64,000 bases of DNA from Fratercula arctica (lineage: Eukaryota > Chordata > Aves > Charadriiformes > Alcidae): assembly GCA_947846985.1 (NCBI GenBank), contig CANTUZ010000021.1, positions 2,038,711 through 2,102,710 on the forward strand, read 5' to 3'. Below are positions 61,291-64,000 of this stretch, one piece after another. The position numbers and the translations under genes were made by a program. The notes beneath the pieces are model-generated. The model saw only the letters and a program-made list of their open reading frames with translations, had not been told where the DNA came from and did not search any database. Within the stretch, counting starts at the first letter, position 1. Each line of letters starts with the position of its first letter.

Positions 61291-62802
61291 TAAGACATCA
61301 TGCACCTAACAACCCTTCTCTCAGGCTTATGCACACCAGCAGCACATCCACACATCGCTCGGAGAGACTCTTATGATGATTTCGCCCTTTTTAGCCCAAA
61401 GACACACATCTTCCTCGGTGCAGGAGCAAAGCCATGTTTAGTTGTCTCTACAGAAGCCAACATCAGAGTGCAAAGGGCACCCGTGCAGCACTGACACCTC
61501 TATGAGTTAATTTACTTGAGGTCCTTTAATATTCAATTAGAGAAATGGACACTTGTACAGCAGGCTTCACTTGTCCTGCTCCACATTCTTACTGCAGAAA
61601 GAGAAAAATCGTGTGCTGGAAGGGCTTATTTTTCTCCACTAACTACAAAACCACTAGAAAACCACGCAGGGACATCTATAGATAGGTGAGATGCAGAGCA
61701 CCTTTGTTTCCAGCACTGCTCTAAGTGCTCGCAATCTACTTTGTCACAAGCTCTGTTCAATTGCAAATCACAGGGGGATCAGTGTCCAGAATGCTCAAAC
61801 ACGTGTAGACATGGGTAGATCAGTCAAATGGCTTTGTAAAATAGATGTTTACAAAGACCAGGCAGTAGGACACCACGTGTGTATTTCAGAATAAATATAA
61901 AACCATGATTTTGACCAACCGCTGTCTGAGACCTCACACTGCTTTCCCTGAACGACTCTCACGTTAGGTCTGGCGTCCCAGTCGAATTTCAGTTCAGTTT
62001 GATTAAACCTTTTGCTGGCCTGTTTTCTTCAACCAGTTTCAGACTGTTAAAAGCACACACGCTTCACTTCCCATTCTGAATTATTGTTAGAAAACATCAG
62101 GGCCATACCATGGCCAGCTGTCTGCCACGGACAGAACACTCTCCGTACAGACGTGGTGTATCAGCTCCTAAAACGCTTGAGGTGAAAGGTGCTCCAGAAA
62201 AGGCAAGAGCATTCTTCAGCAAAAGAAACAAAACTAAACTGCTGAGCACAAAATAACAAACACACTGCCTTGAGCTACCCAGGAAACAGAAGATATGAAG
62301 AGATTTAACTCGAAAATCTCTGAATAGAGAACTTTACTTCATTTCTGTCCTTTCACATGTTCACAATAGAAGGACTGTCAAGTCTTGCTCTTGCGAGGAG
62401 CTGGGCAAGGATTTTCTGATGTAATGTTTCAGCAGACAAATCAATTAATTGAGAAAGAAGCAGCGGGTGAGAAAGGACTTTTGGGGACAAATTTTCCAAT
62501 TTGCAGTCAGGCTCTGAGCTTATTACAAACTAAACAAGAGAAACTTCTCATCTCAAACATGACAACAAAACTTTAGTCGTTTGTACTAAAATGGCCAGAT
62601 GTCAAAGGGTCATGAACTAAACCATCCAACGCATCATTACTGGGCCAAGTGACACAAGATTAACACTTTATGTTGCTTATCTGTTTTTTTTTAGTTTCTA
62701 TCCCGCCTCTGAGAGAACATTTCCTGCCAAAATCTGCTTTTACTTCTCTTCCATTAAATAAAGAGGCTAGATTCATTTCAGCGTGCCTTACCCCATACCT
62801 CA

Positions 62803-64000
<1,198 letters not shown>

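Overview
This window looks like bird nuclear DNA. It carries several CR1 LINE copies of the avian type, which end in short TGATTCTATGATTCTATG-like repeats with no poly(A) tail. It also holds three vertebrate genes in the conserved order MYO1D - CDK5R1 - PSMD11. The species cannot be named from the sequence. Almost all open reading frames are chance frames in GC-rich introns, in CR1 copies or in tandem repeats.

Layout. (1) About 1-32862: the last intron of MYO1D (+ strand), at least 32.8 kb long. It holds five CR1 fragments, three tandem repeats and some AT-rich stretches that read like regulatory sequence. (2) 32863-33019: the last coding exon of MYO1D, followed by a 3'UTR that probably ends near 35.58 kb. 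(3) About 35905-39010: CDK5R1 (p35, activator of CDK5) on the - strand, with a single-exon 297-codon reading frame (37660-38553), a roughly 1.75-kb 3'UTR and a very GC-rich CpG-island promoter dense in GC/CACCC boxes. MYO1D and CDK5R1 are tail to tail, with poly(A) signals about 360 bp apart. (4) About 39.55-41.5 kb: a short intergenic stretch. (5) About 41530-64000: PSMD11 (proteasome 19S lid subunit Rpn6) on the - strand. Twelve coding exons are visible and rebuild codons 31-422 without a gap. A separate 3'UTR exon lies behind a 131-bp intron that begins directly after the stop codon. The first coding exon (about 30 residues) and promoter lie beyond 64000.

The genes do not form a joint pathway. 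MYO1D is an unconventional class I myosin, CDK5R1 is a membrane-anchored kinase activator of neurons, and PSMD11 is a housekeeping proteasome subunit. Their grouping is conserved vertebrate synteny. I found no CRISPR array, prokaryotic gene, tRNA, rRNA or new defence-like system. The points most worth a second look are the stop-abutting 3'UTR intron of PSMD11, the Ala/Pro-rich shortened linker of p35, the close convergent 3' ends, the AT-rich block with a perfect 13-bp-arm palindrome, and the inverted CR1 pair in a PSMD11 intron.
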